Source: Agromyces protaetiae
GTDB taxonomy: Bacteria > Actinomycetota > Actinomycetes > Actinomycetales > Microbacteriaceae
Length of the DNA stretch: 64,000 nucleotides
Direction: 5' to 3'
NCBI RefSeq assembly: GCF_004135405.1
Contig: NZ_CP035491.1
Coordinates: forward strand, 2,294,001 to 2,358,000
Position numbers and translations under genes: made by a program. Within the stretch, counting starts at the first letter, position 1, and each line of letters opens with the position of its first letter. The notes under the pieces were generated by a model that was given only the letters and a program-made list of their open reading frames with translations, made no database searches and had not been told where the DNA came from. Below, one piece after another: positions 15,990-24,159 of the stretch.

Positions 15990-16137
15990 GTCCCGAGACA
16001 TCCGGCTTCAGACATCCGCCCCCTCGCGCGCCGAACGCGCCGGTCGATACCGACCCGGAATGCGCGCCCCCTGGACAAGCGCACGTCGCTGCGCTTGCAT
16101 GGGGAAACGGGCAGAGCGATCGGGGGGTTCGCGGACG

Positions 16138-18581
16138 ATGGCGGCGAAGCGTGGCGCAAGCGGAGACGAGGGTGCGTCCGTCGAGGAGGCGCCGGCGCCG
16201 TATCGGCACAAGCGGGCCCGCGACTTCCAGGAGACGAGGACGCCGCTCGGCGTGCTCGGCGGCTTCCTCGGGCTGGTGCTCGCGAGCTCCGCCGCCGCGG
16301 CGCTCATCGTGACGGCCGCGACACCCGCCATCTCGCTCGCCGGGGTCACCGCGTCGAGCACGATCGACATGTTCGAGAAGCTGCCCGGCTACCTCGAGAT
16401 CGGCGACCTGAGCGAGGTCAGCCACATCTACGCGACGGCGTCCGACGGGAGCGTCGTCCACCTCGCGTCGTTCTACGACCAGAACCGCATCGAGGTCGGC
16501 TGGGACCAAGTGAACCAGTACGTCAAGGACGCCGCGGTGGCCAGCGAGGACCCGCGGTTCTTCGACCACGGCGGCATCGACCTGCAGGGCACCATCCGGG
16601 CGGCACTCACGACCGCGGCGGGCCGCGACACGCAGGGCGGTTCGTCGCTCGCGCAGCAGTACGTGAAGAACGTCCGCGTGCAGGAGTGCGAGCGCAACGC
16701 CGGCACCGAGGCGCTCGAGCGCGAGGAGGCGGGAGAGCTGACGGTCGACGAGCGCATCGCCGCCGTCGACGAAGGGCGGCTCGCCTGCTACGACCAGGCG
16801 ACCGAGACGACGATCGACCGCAAGCTCAAAGAGATGCGTCTCGCGATCGGCGTCGAGAAGCGCTACACGAAAGACCAGATCCTGCTCGGCTACCTGAACA
16901 TCGCGGGCTTCGGGGCACCGTGTACGGCATCGAGGCGGCCGCGAACTACTACTACTCGACGACGGCGGCGAATCTCAGCCTCGCGCAGGCCGCGTCGCTC
17001 GTCGCGATCGTCAACAACCCCGTGAAGTTCCAGCTCGACAAGCCCGACAGTGAGACGAACGGCGTCGCGAACGGTTTCGAGGCGAACCACGTCCGGCGCG
17101 ACTACATCCTCGACCGGATGCTCGAGTTCAAGAAGATCACGAAGGAGGAGCACGACGCAGCCATCGCCGAACCCGTCTCGCCGGCCATCACCGAGCCGAG
17201 CACGGGCTGCCAGACGGCGGGCAACGCAGCCTACTTCTGCGACTACGTGACGCACATCCTCCAGAACGACCCGGCGTTCGGCGAATCGGCCGACGAGCGC
17301 TTCCTCAACTTCCGCCGCGGCGGCTACGACGTCTACACGACCCTCGACCTCGACCTGCAGGCCGCCGCCCAGCAGGCGATCGATCAGAACGTGCCGTACA
17401 CGTTCCCCGGGTGGGACGTCGGTGCGGTGATCTCGAGCGTGCAGGTCGGCACCGGGCGCGTGCTCGCAATGGCGCAGAACAAGCACTACAGCCAAGACCC
17501 GGCTGTCGTCGCGGGCCGGGCCGACTATACGGGCATCAACTACAACACCGACTACGACTACGGCGGGTCGAGCGGCTTCCAGCCCGGATCGTCGTACAAG
17601 GTCTTCACGCTCGCCGAGTGGCTCGCGACCGGGCACTCGTACTCCGAGCGCGTCGACTCCCGGCGCAAGTCGAACTGGGGCGCGTTCCGCGACAGCTGCC
17701 TCGGCACGCAGATCGCCGACCCCGGATGGAACCCGCGGAACGACGCGGGCGAGGCCGGCGGCAACTATTCGGCGCTCGAGTCGACGATCGGCTCGATCAA
17801 CACGGGCTTCCTCGGCATGGCGAAGCTCCTCGACCAGTGCCACATCGCCGAGAAGGCGCAGGCGTTCGGCGTGCACCGGGCCGACGGCGATCCGCTCGTG
17901 CAGTTCCCGTCGGCCGTGCTCGGCATCAACGAGGTCGCTCCGCTGAGCATGGCGACCGCGTTCGCCGGCATCGCGAACAACGGACTCGCGTGCACACCGA
18001 TCGCGATCGACCGCATCGTCGACCGCGACGGCAACGAGGTCCCCGTCCCGAAGTCGACGTGCACCCAGGCGGTCTCGCCCGAGGTCGCGGCGGGCATGCA
18101 CTACGGGCTGCGCCGGGTCATGACGAGCGGCACGGGCAGTCAGTCGAACGGGGCGTTGGCGCCGTGGGCCCCCGCGATCGGCAAGACCGGCACCACCGAC
18201 GGCGCCAAGGACACGTGGATGGTCGGCGCGAGCACGTCGGTCGCGACTGCGGCGGCCGTCGTGAGCGTCACGGGCGACGCCAATCAGCGCGGCCTGTACT
18301 TCGACAGCGGACAGGCCGCGACGGCGCGCCATCGGATGTGGCCCATGGTGATGTCGGTCGCGAACGCGAAGTACGGCGGCGGAACCTTCACCGAGGACGG
18401 GCCGGGCGCCGTCGCCCCGCGATCGGGCGACTTCGAGTCGTACTCGCCGCCGGCGCCGTCGACTCCGCCGGCCCAGCCCGGGCCGCCCGCGGCACCGGTG
18501 CCCGCCGACATCGGGCGCGACGGGCTGAGCGACCTCGGGGGTCGCGCGACGAACGGGCCGAACGACCCCGTCGGTCGCTGA
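16138..18581 (+). pseudogene. Class A penicillin-binding protein, frameshifted at a G-run
   Basis: A bifunctional peptidoglycan synthase of about 814 residues if repaired, with one N-terminal transmembrane anchor. The GT51 glycosyltransferase domain is intact at EDPRFFDHGGIDLQGT and QGGSSLAQQYVKN, and the transpeptidase has SSYK, SIN and KTGTT motifs in order. The reading frame changes at 16912-16915 (four G), inside the conserved NIAGFGGTVYGIEAAA segment. One extra G restores the exact family sequence. Everything downstream is conserved, so a base-calling or assembly error is far likelier than a dead gene. The C-terminus is proline-rich. ATG 16138 is preferred over 16099, which lacks a ribosome-binding site. 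Confidence 0.85.
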
Positions 18582-18601
18582 GTCGACGGAGGCGCCGAGC
18601 C

Positions 18602-19255
18602 TCAGATCTCGATCGAGTCGCCCGGACGGAGCGCGAGATACTCGCCGCCGCTCTGCCCGACCGCCCAGCCGATGCGCGCGTCGGAGAGCGCGAGACCGGC
18701 GGGGGAGAGGAGCATCTCGTGGGTCGGGAACGCGCGGCACGGCGCGAGGGCGAGCACGTAGTCGATGACCTCGGAGATCTTCATCCAGGGCGCCGACGCG
18801 GGCGCGGCGAGCACGTCGACCTCGACGCCCTCGGGCACGGCGAACGAGTCGCCTGCGTAGTACACGCGCTCGTCGACGAGGACGCCGAGATTGTCGACGA
18901 CGGGGATCGACGAGTGGATGACGGCGTGCCGGCCGCCGAAGAACCGCAGCCGGAACGGGGCGACCTCGACCTCGTCGCCCGCATGCACCTCCTCGACGGC
19001 GATCCCCGCGGCGGCGGCCGCGCGCACGACGCCGGCCGGCCCGAAGAAGCGGACGCCGGGCGCTTGCGCACGGACGCCCTCGAGCTGCTCGGGTGTCCAG
19101 TGGTCGTCGTGCTCATGCGTGACGACGACCGCGACCGCGCCCGTGACATCGACGGCATCGGCCACAGGCCGCGTGAACTTCCCGGGGTCGACGACGAGCT
19201 GCGCTCCGTCGTCGTCGATCACGAACGCCGCGTGCTCGAGCTTGGTCAGTCGCAT
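18602..19255 (-). CDS. Metallo-beta-lactamase-fold hydrolase (UlaG-like)
   Basis: A 217-residue metal-dependent hydrolase of the YtkL/UlaG-like MBL group: LEHAAFVI and LVVDPGKFT open the fold, the metal motif THEHDDHW supplies HxHxDH, and later ligands are in GGRHAV, YAGDSF and PTHEM. These are typically lactonases or phosphodiesterases of unknown physiological substrate. The start at 19255 matches the usual MRLTKLEHA-type N-terminus. It is divergent from the lipid kinase gene, separated by 165 bp that contain a 14-bp palindrome. Confidence 0.85.
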   Translation of the reverse strand: MRLTKLEHAAFVIDDDGAQLVVDPGKFTRPVADAVDVTGAVAVVVTHEHDDHWTPEQLEGVRAQAPGVRFFGPAGVVRAAAAAGIAVEEVHAGDEVEVAPFRLRFFGGRHAVIHSSIPVVDNLGVLVDERVYYAGDSFAVPEGVEVDVLAAPASAPWMKISEVIDYVLALAPCRAFPTHEMLLSPAGLALSDARIGWAVGQSGGEYLALRPGDSIEI

Positions 19256-19296
19256 GGTCCGAGCCAACACGGTCGTCGGGTCGGCCGCAACCACGG

Positions 19297-19310
19297 GACA
19301 TCCGGATGTC
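19297..19310. promoter_or_regulatory. 14-bp palindrome in the divergent MBL/lipid-kinase gap
   Basis: GACATCCGGATGTC is a perfect palindrome 42 bp upstream of the MBL start and 111 bp upstream of the kinase start. It may be an operator, but it is also two head-to-head copies of the CATCCG/CGGATG word that recurs across this window, so chance is possible. Confidence 0.3.
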
Positions 19311-19420
19311 TTGTGCCGCGCGCCTGCGCGACGCGTACTGCGTCCCGCGGCGTGCCGCGACGCCCTCGACGACGAAACACGCCCGCGGGCCTGGGAGAAT
19401 CGCAGGGTGACACGTCCCCC

Positions 19421-20308
19421 GTGCGACTCCTCGTCGCCGTGAACCCGTCGGCCGCCTTCGGTCGCAACCTGGCCGTCGGCCCTGCCGTCGTCGAGCGCCT
19501 CATCGCCGAGGGCTACGAGGTGCAGATGCTCCGCGAGGCCAACTTCGAACTCCTGCGCCGTGAGGCCGAGCAGGCGTTCGCGCTCGGCGCCGACGGCCTG
19601 ATCGTCGTCGGCGGCGACGGCATGGTCTCGCTCGGGGTGAACCTCGTCGCCGAGACGGGCGTGCCGCTCGGCATCGTCGCGGCGGGCACCGGCAACGACC
19701 TCGCGCGTGCGCTCGGACTCCCGTTCGACGATCCCGCGGCCGGAACCGACGCCCTCGTCGAGGCGCTGCGGCGGCCCCCGCAGGCGATCGACGCCGCGCG
19801 CACGCGTCACGGCGAGACGACGACGTGGTACGCGGCGGTGCTGTCGGCCGGGTTCGACTCGGTCGTGAACGAGCGGGCGAACCGCATGCGCCGTCCGCGC
19901 GGCCCGAGCAGGTACACGCTGGCGCTCGTCGCCGAACTCGCGACGTTCAAGCCGCGCCGGTACACGATCACGATCGACGGTGTGCGCCGCGAACAGCGCG
20001 CCATGCTCGTGTCGGTCGCGAACGGCCCGTCGCTCGGCGGCGGCATGCGCATCGTGCCCCACGCCGACCTCTCCGACGGGCTGCTCGACGTCTTCATCGT
20101 CCACCCGCTCAGCCGGCTCGGGCTCGTCGCCGTGTTCCCCAAGGTGTACTCGGGCACGCACGTCGACCACCCGGCGGTGGAGTTCGTGCAGGCCAAACAC
20201 GTCCGCATCGAGGCCGACGACATCTCGGCGTACGCCGACGGCGAGCGGCTCGGGCCGCTGCCGGTCGACATCGAGCTCGTTCCGAAGGCCGTCTCGGTCT
20301 TCGCCTGA
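19421..20308 (+). CDS. Diacylglycerol kinase family lipid kinase
   Basis: A 295-residue lipid kinase (DagK/YegS/LCB5 catalytic domain) that would phosphorylate diacylglycerol or a related lipid at the membrane. The nucleotide-binding GGDGM motif (IVVGGDGMVSLGVN) and VAAGTGNDLARALG are clear, and the C-terminal beta-sandwich (DGVRREQRAMLVSVANGPSLGGGMRIVPHADLSDGLLDVFIV) is complete. GTG at 19421 is the only usable start in the present frame. If the C-run at 19416-19420 were one base longer, a GTG at 19407 would give the more natural start MTRPPVRLLVAVNPSA, so the N-terminus deserves checking. Confidence 0.87.
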   Translation: MRLLVAVNPSAAFGRNLAVGPAVVERLIAEGYEVQMLREANFELLRREAEQAFALGADGLIVVGGDGMVSLGVNLVAETGVPLGIVAAGTGNDLARALGLPFDDPAAGTDALVEALRRPPQAIDAARTRHGETTTWYAAVLSAGFDSVVNERANRMRRPRGPSRYTLALVAELATFKPRRYTITIDGVRREQRAMLVSVANGPSLGGGMRIVPHADLSDGLLDVFIVHPLSRLGLVAVFPKVYSGTHVDHPAVEFVQAKHVRIEADDISAYADGERLGPLPVDIELVPKAVSVFA

Positions 20309-20326
20309 GCGTGCGTCCACCGCGAT

Positions 20327-20356
20327 TTGGAGGTGCCGCAGAACATGTGTCATACT
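20327..20356 (+). promoter_or_regulatory. Sigma-70-type promoter of the tRNA gene
   Basis: TTGGAG (-35, 20327-20332) and CATACT (-10, 20351-20356) are separated by 18 bases and lie about 44 bases before the tRNA. They are the best promoter-like pair between the kinase stop and the tRNA. Confidence 0.5.
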
Positions 20357-20399
20357 CTTCGAGTTGCCAAAACGGAACTGACAGGTTCCGAACGCACTC

Positions 20400-20471
20400 G
20401 GCCCATCGTTTAGCGGCCTAGGACACCGCCCTCTCACGGCGGCAGCGCGGGTTCAAATCCCGCTGGGGTCA
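20400..20471 (+). tRNA. tRNA-Glu (anticodon CUC)
   Basis: Clover-leaf elements are clear: D-arm GTTTAGCGGCCTAGGAC, anticodon stem CCGCC/GGCGG with loop CTCTCAC (anticodon CTC at 20433-20435, reading GAG), and T-arm GCGGG-TTCAAAT-CCCGC. The 3' acceptor strand TGGGGTC pairs with GGCCCCA, but the sequence shows GGCCCA, one C short, so the 5' acceptor strand has six bases and not seven. This is the same kind of homopolymer loss as in three CDSs of the window. CCA is not encoded (CCG follows the discriminator A). A terminator follows directly. Confidence 0.93.
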
Positions 20472-20487
20472 CCGATGCAACACCATG

Positions 20488-20513
20488 AATGCCCTCGCGA
20501 AAGCGGGGGCATT
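20488..20513 (+). terminator. Terminator of the tRNA-Glu gene
   Basis: AATGCCCTCGC pairs with GCGGGGGCATT over 11 positions, one of them a T-G wobble, around a GAAA tetraloop. It starts 16 bases after the tRNA and is followed by the T-rich CGTCGTTT. Confidence 0.78.
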
Positions 20514-20523
20514 CGTCGTTTCC

Positions 20524-20554
20524 GGATGCCTCGTGGCGCGACTCCGAGGCATCC
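20524..20554. repeat. Inverted repeat GGATGCCTCG / CGAGGCATCC
   Basis: A perfect 10-bp stem with an 11-base loop lies 10 bases after the tRNA terminator and could be a second terminator. The arms consist of the GGATGCCTCG/CGAGGCATCC word that is frequent across the window. Confidence 0.5.
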
Positions 20555-20590
20555 GCACCCTCGCTCGTCACCTTGCGGAACACGACGCCC

Positions 20591-20617
20591 CTGACCCGTC
20601 TCGTCGTCCGCTAGACT
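20591..20617 (+). promoter_or_regulatory. Promoter of the riboswitch-terC transcript
   Basis: CTGACC (-35, 20591-20596) and TAGACT (-10, 20612-20617) with a 15-base spacer place the transcription start near 20624, which is the first base of the riboswitch P1 helix. Confidence 0.5.
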
Positions 20618-20623
20618 CGCCCA

Positions 20624-20743
20624 AGCGAAGGGGAGTATCCCGCGAGGCGAGAGCCACGCACCATCACCCGTCAGTACGGACGTCGCCGTCGACGTCCCGG
20701 GGTTGGAGGCCGCACGATGTGCCGGCCGGGAGAGACGTTCGTT
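20624..20743 (+). ncRNA. yybP-ykoY (Mn2+-sensing) riboswitch
   Basis: The RNA shows the conserved landmarks of the yybP-ykoY class: GGGGAGTA (20630-20637, loop 1), CGTCAGTACGG (20669-20679, the loop that docks to form the metal site), CCCGGGGTTGGAGGC (20696-20710) and the closing GAGAC (20732-20736). A six-pair P1 helix can form between 20624-20629 and 20738-20743. AGAGA at 20731-20735 can instead pair with TCTCT at 20743-20747, a possible switch. The class binds Mn2+ and turns on export genes; here it precedes a TerC/Alx-type transporter, its classic partner. Confidence 0.82.
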
Positions 20744-20772
20744 CTCTTGTCGACCCTCCCGAAAGGCGCACG

Positions 20773-21810
20773 TTGCTGCAGCTTCCCCTCTGGTTCGAAG
20801 TCGGATCCCTCGTCGTCCTCACGCTCATCCTCGTGGCCGATCTGCTCCTCGTGCTCAAGCGCCCGCACGTGCCGTCGTTCAAGGAGTCGACCCTCTGGGT
20901 CGTGTTCTACGTCGGGCTCGCGCTCGTCTTCGCAGGCCTCATGTATGTGCTCGGCGACGCAGAGCACGCGGGGCAGTTCCTCGCGGGCTGGCTCACCGAG
21001 TACAGCCTCTCGATCGACAACCTGTTCGTCTTCGTCATCATCATGGCGAGGTTCTCAGTGCCGAGGAAGCTGCAGCAAGAGGTGCTCATGGTGGGCATCA
21101 TCATCGCCCTCGTGCTCCGCGGCATCTTCATCCTCCTCGGCGCGCAGCTCATCGAGAACTTCAGCTGGATCTTCTACATCTTCGGCGCGTGGCTCGTCTG
21201 GACGGCGATCCAGCAGGTGCGCTCGGGCCACGAAGACGAAGACAGCGAGACCTTCATCGTGCGTCTCCTGCGTCGTCGCGTCTCGATCACCGACGAGTAC
21301 GACGGCGTCAAGGTCCGCACCGTCATCGACGGCCGCAAGTACTTCACGCCCATGCTCATCGTGTTCGTCGCGATCGGCACGACCGACCTGCTCTTCGCGC
21401 TCGACTCGATCCCCGCGATCTTCGGCGTCACCCGGTCGGCGTTCATCGTGTTCACCGCGAACGTCTTCGCGCTCATGGGGCTCCGCCAGCTCTACTTCCT
21501 CCTCGGCGGCCTGCTCGAACGCCTCGAGTACCTGAAGTACGGCATCGCGTTCATCCTCGCCTTCATCGGCGTGAAGCTCTTCTTCCACGCGCTGCACGAG
21601 AACGAGCTGCCCTTCATCAACGGCGGTCAGCATGTCGAGTGGGCGCCCGAGATCTCGACGTGGATGTCGCTCGGCGTCATCATCGCGGCGATGGCGGTCG
21701 CGACCGTCGCGAGCGTCCTGAAGGCGCGCGTCGACGCCCGCAAGCGCGGACACAAGCTCATGGACGAGATCCCGCACTTCACCGAGGACGCGCCGAGTCG
21801 CGACGAGTGA
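20773..21810 (+). CDS. TerC/Alx-family integral membrane protein (probable Mn2+ exporter)
   Basis: A 345-residue membrane protein with about nine hydrophobic helices and the TerC motifs: LTEYSLSIDNLFVFVIIMARF and IGTTDLLFALDSIPAIFGVT, whose acidic residues in helices are thought to bind cation. Family members Alx and MntX-type TerC proteins export manganese, sometimes to metalate secreted enzymes. The TTG at 20773 is chosen because GAAAGG lies 6 bases upstream and the protein then starts at the conserved LLQLPLWFEV. Control by the upstream yybP-ykoY riboswitch supports a manganese role. Confidence 0.88.
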   Translation: MLQLPLWFEVGSLVVLTLILVADLLLVLKRPHVPSFKESTLWVVFYVGLALVFAGLMYVLGDAEHAGQFLAGWLTEYSLSIDNLFVFVIIMARFSVPRKLQQEVLMVGIIIALVLRGIFILLGAQLIENFSWIFYIFGAWLVWTAIQQVRSGHEDEDSETFIVRLLRRRVSITDEYDGVKVRTVIDGRKYFTPMLIVFVAIGTTDLLFALDSIPAIFGVTRSAFIVFTANVFALMGLRQLYFLLGGLLERLEYLKYGIAFILAFIGVKLFFHALHENELPFINGGQHVEWAPEISTWMSLGVIIAAMAVATVASVLKARVDARKRGHKLMDEIPHFTEDAPSRDE

Positions 21811-21898
21811 ACCACGTCGCCGCCGAGTTGCTACGGTAGTCTCCGGTTCCGCCCTGGGGACCCGGGCGACGCCCGACATGCTTGCGATGAGGTGGACC

Positions 21899-22777
21899 GT
21901 GCCAGCTGACGCCGAACAGACGTTGGAGCTGCCCGGCGGCCGGGTGCTGATCGCCGCGAGCGCGAGGTCCGACGTCGGCCGGGTGCGCCACGTCAACGAA
22001 GACTCGTTCCTCGCCGAGACGCCTGTGTTCCTCGTCGCCGACGGCATGGGCGGGCACGCGAGGGGCGACGCGGCGAGCCAGGCGGTCGTCGCGACGTTCC
22101 GCCGCCACCTCGAGTTCGGTCGGGTGTCGACGCCCGAGCAGGTGCTCGACGCCATCCACACCGCGAACGACGCCGTCCGGGCGCTGAGCGACGACGGCGA
22201 CGAGGGCACCTCGGTCGCGGGCACGACGCTCGCCGGAGTCGCGCTGGTCGACGCCGGCGCCGGTCAGGGTGTGCGATGGATGGTGTTCAACATCGGCGAC
22301 TCCCGGGTGTACTCGTGGGACGGTCGCACCCTCCTACAGGTGAGCGTCGACCATTCGGCGGTTCAGGAATTGATGGATGCCGGCCTGCTCGACCCGTCCG
22401 AGGCCGAGCGGCACCCCGATCGGAACGTCATCACGCGCGCGATCGGCGCGGACGCCTACGTCGAGCCCGACGTGTGGCTGCTCCCGACGACGGGCCGCCA
22501 GACCTTCCTCGTCTGCTCCGACGGGCTCACGAAAGAACTCGACCTCGCCGGCATCGCGCACGTCCTCGCGTGCGGGACGAGCCCCGACGGGCGGGCGAGC
22601 GAACTCGTCGACGCGGCGCTCGCGGCGGGCGGTCGCGACAACGTGACCGCGGTCGTCGTCGAGAGCACGATCGGCGACCCCGCGGCTGCGGCCGACGAAA
22701 CCACCCGAGACCGCGACGACGTCGAGGTCGCCGTCGACGTCGAGGCGACCACCCCGAGAGACGGAGCACAGTCATGA
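21899..22777 (+). CDS. PP2C-family Ser/Thr protein phosphatase
   Basis: A 292-residue PPM phosphatase that would remove phosphate from Ser/Thr residues, most likely on proteins phosphorylated by the kinase two genes downstream. Metal-binding motifs are in order: RHVNEDSF, FLVADGMGGHARGD, FNIGDSRVY, LVCSDGLTKEL and GRDNVTAVVV. A short acidic tail follows and no membrane segment is present. The GTG at 21899 has GAGG 6 bases upstream; an ATG at 21878 lacks one. Its stop overlaps the next start (ATGA at 22774-22777). A TACGGT -10-like element at 21832-21837 may start the signalling operon. Confidence 0.9.
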   Translation: MPADAEQTLELPGGRVLIAASARSDVGRVRHVNEDSFLAETPVFLVADGMGGHARGDAASQAVVATFRRHLEFGRVSTPEQVLDAIHTANDAVRALSDDGDEGTSVAGTTLAGVALVDAGAGQGVRWMVFNIGDSRVYSWDGRTLLQVSVDHSAVQELMDAGLLDPSEAERHPDRNVITRAIGADAYVEPDVWLLPTTGRQTFLVCSDGLTKELDLAGIAHVLACGTSPDGRASELVDAALAAGGRDNVTAVVVESTIGDPAAAADETTRDRDDVEVAVDVEATTPRDGAQS

Positions 22778-24159
22778 GCGAGTACATCGTCGACCGCAGC
22801 GGGCGCTGGCTCGCCGCGATCAAGGGCGGCGCCGCGTTCATCGCGCCGCTCGCGTCGGCCGAGCTCGTGCGGGCCGCCTGGGGTGCTCTGTCCGAACGCG
22901 ACCCGGTCACCGCGGTGCTCGGTCGTCTCACGCGAGACGGCATCGTCGACCTTCCGCCGTTCGCGCTCGTCGTCGGCGGAGCCGAGAGCGCTCGAGTCGT
23001 GTTGCGGGGCGGGTTCTCCGTGCGGGCCGAAGGCGAGACCGTCACGGGCGCCGGCGTGTCGACGTGGGTCGAACGGCAGGTGCCGTTCGCTGCGGGGGTC
23101 GAGATCGCCGCGCCGTTCGCGGCGCCCGGCGACGATCAGGGGCTGCCGGTGGTCGACGGCGTCGTGCCGGCGTTGGTCGTGCGCCTCGGGGAGCGGGTCG
23201 CGGCGGCTGCGCCCGAGGGCGCGGCGAGCCCGCCGGTCGCGGTGCCCGAGTCCATCGAGGCGGACGTCGAGCCGGTGGGCGCCCTCGTTCCCGAGGCTCC
23301 AGTCGTTCCCGAAGCCGGCGACGCGCCCGAGATCGCGGACATCGCGACGGCGGATGCTCCGTGGTCGCCGGATGTCTCCGACGTTCCGTCTGCGGAGGTG
23401 CGGTCCGAGGCGCCGTCTGCCTGGGCGCCTCCGGCGGAGCCGGTCGAAACACCGCCGGCCGGGACATCCGAACCCGCTCATGCCGACCTCGCGGCCGTCG
23501 TCGACGTTCCCGTCCACGCGATCGAGGAGCAGACCCTCGTCGAGGGCGAGCCGGTCGAGGTCGCACCGGTGGTCGACGAACCGGCGGCCGAGGAGTCGTT
23601 CGACGACGCCACGGTCGTCGTCTCGCGCGCAACCGTCGAAAGCGCTCGTGCGAAGGCGGCCGTCGAGCCGGAACCGATCGAGGCGGCGACGCCCGCCGAC
23701 GAGGGCGACCATGACGGCATGACGATCGCCGTCTCCTCCATCCAACGGCTCAGGGCCGAGAACGCCGGTCGCGCCGCGAACACGAACGCCGAGGATCCCG
23801 TCGCCGTCGCGGCACCTTCACCCTCCGTTCGCCTCCTCCTGCCCGGCGGTCGCACCGAAGAGCTCTCGGGCGAGGCCGTGATCGGCCGCTCCCCGAACGT
23901 CTCGCGCGCGAGCGGCGGCCGACTGCCGAAACTCATCACGATCGGCGCCGACGACCCCGACATCTCGCGCAGCCATCTCCGCATCGGACTCGAAGGCGGC
24001 ACGGTCGTCGTGACCGACCTCCACTCGCGCAACGGCACCACGACGGTGCAACCGGGGCGCGCGCCCGTGCGGCTCCGCGCCGGCGAACCGACGCCGGTGC
24101 TCGTCGGCACCCTCCTCGACCTCGGTGGCGGCTGGACCGTCATCGTGGAGCACGCCTGA
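22774..24159 (+). CDS. FHA-domain protein with long acidic linker
   Basis: A 461-residue cytoplasmic protein. Residues 1-110 form an unrecognised N-terminal domain (SEYIVDRSGRWLAAIKGGAAFIA...). About 200 residues of alanine/proline/glutamate-rich linker follow, with several threonines (DDATVVVSRAT, MTIAVSS) that could be kinase targets. A C-terminal FHA domain spans roughly residues 350-461, with the phosphothreonine-binding GRS, SRSHL and HSRNGT motifs. It is coupled to the phosphatase upstream (ATGA) and to the kinase downstream (TGATG), and probably scaffolds phosphorylated partners in this cluster. Confidence 0.85.
   Translation: MSEYIVDRSGRWLAAIKGGAAFIAPLASAELVRAAWGALSERDPVTAVLGRLTRDGIVDLPPFALVVGGAESARVVLRGGFSVRAEGETVTGAGVSTWVERQVPFAAGVEIAAPFAAPGDDQGLPVVDGVVPALVVRLGERVAAAAPEGAASPPVAVPESIEADVEPVGALVPEAPVVPEAGDAPEIADIATADAPWSPDVSDVPSAEVRSEAPSAWAPPAEPVETPPAGTSEPAHADLAAVVDVPVHAIEEQTLVEGEPVEVAPVVDEPAAEESFDDATVVVSRATVESARAKAAVEPEPIEAATPADEGDHDGMTIAVSSIQRLRAENAGRAANTNAEDPVAVAAPSPSVRLLLPGGRTEELSGEAVIGRSPNVSRASGGRLPKLITIGADDPDISRSHLRIGLEGGTVVVTDLHSRNGTTTVQPGRAPVRLRAGEPTPVLVGTLLDLGGGWTVIVEHA

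Noticed and set aside
16138-18581. Reading the class A PBP as two separate genes or a decayed pseudogene
   Set aside because: The break is one missing G inside a conserved motif, and all transpeptidase motifs downstream are intact, so one gene with a probable sequencing error is the better reading.
20485-20772. An in-frame N-terminal extension of the TerC-like protein from the ATG at 20485
   Set aside because: That frame runs through the tRNA terminator and the riboswitch; the TTG at 20773 has a good ribosome-binding site and starts at the conserved N-terminus.
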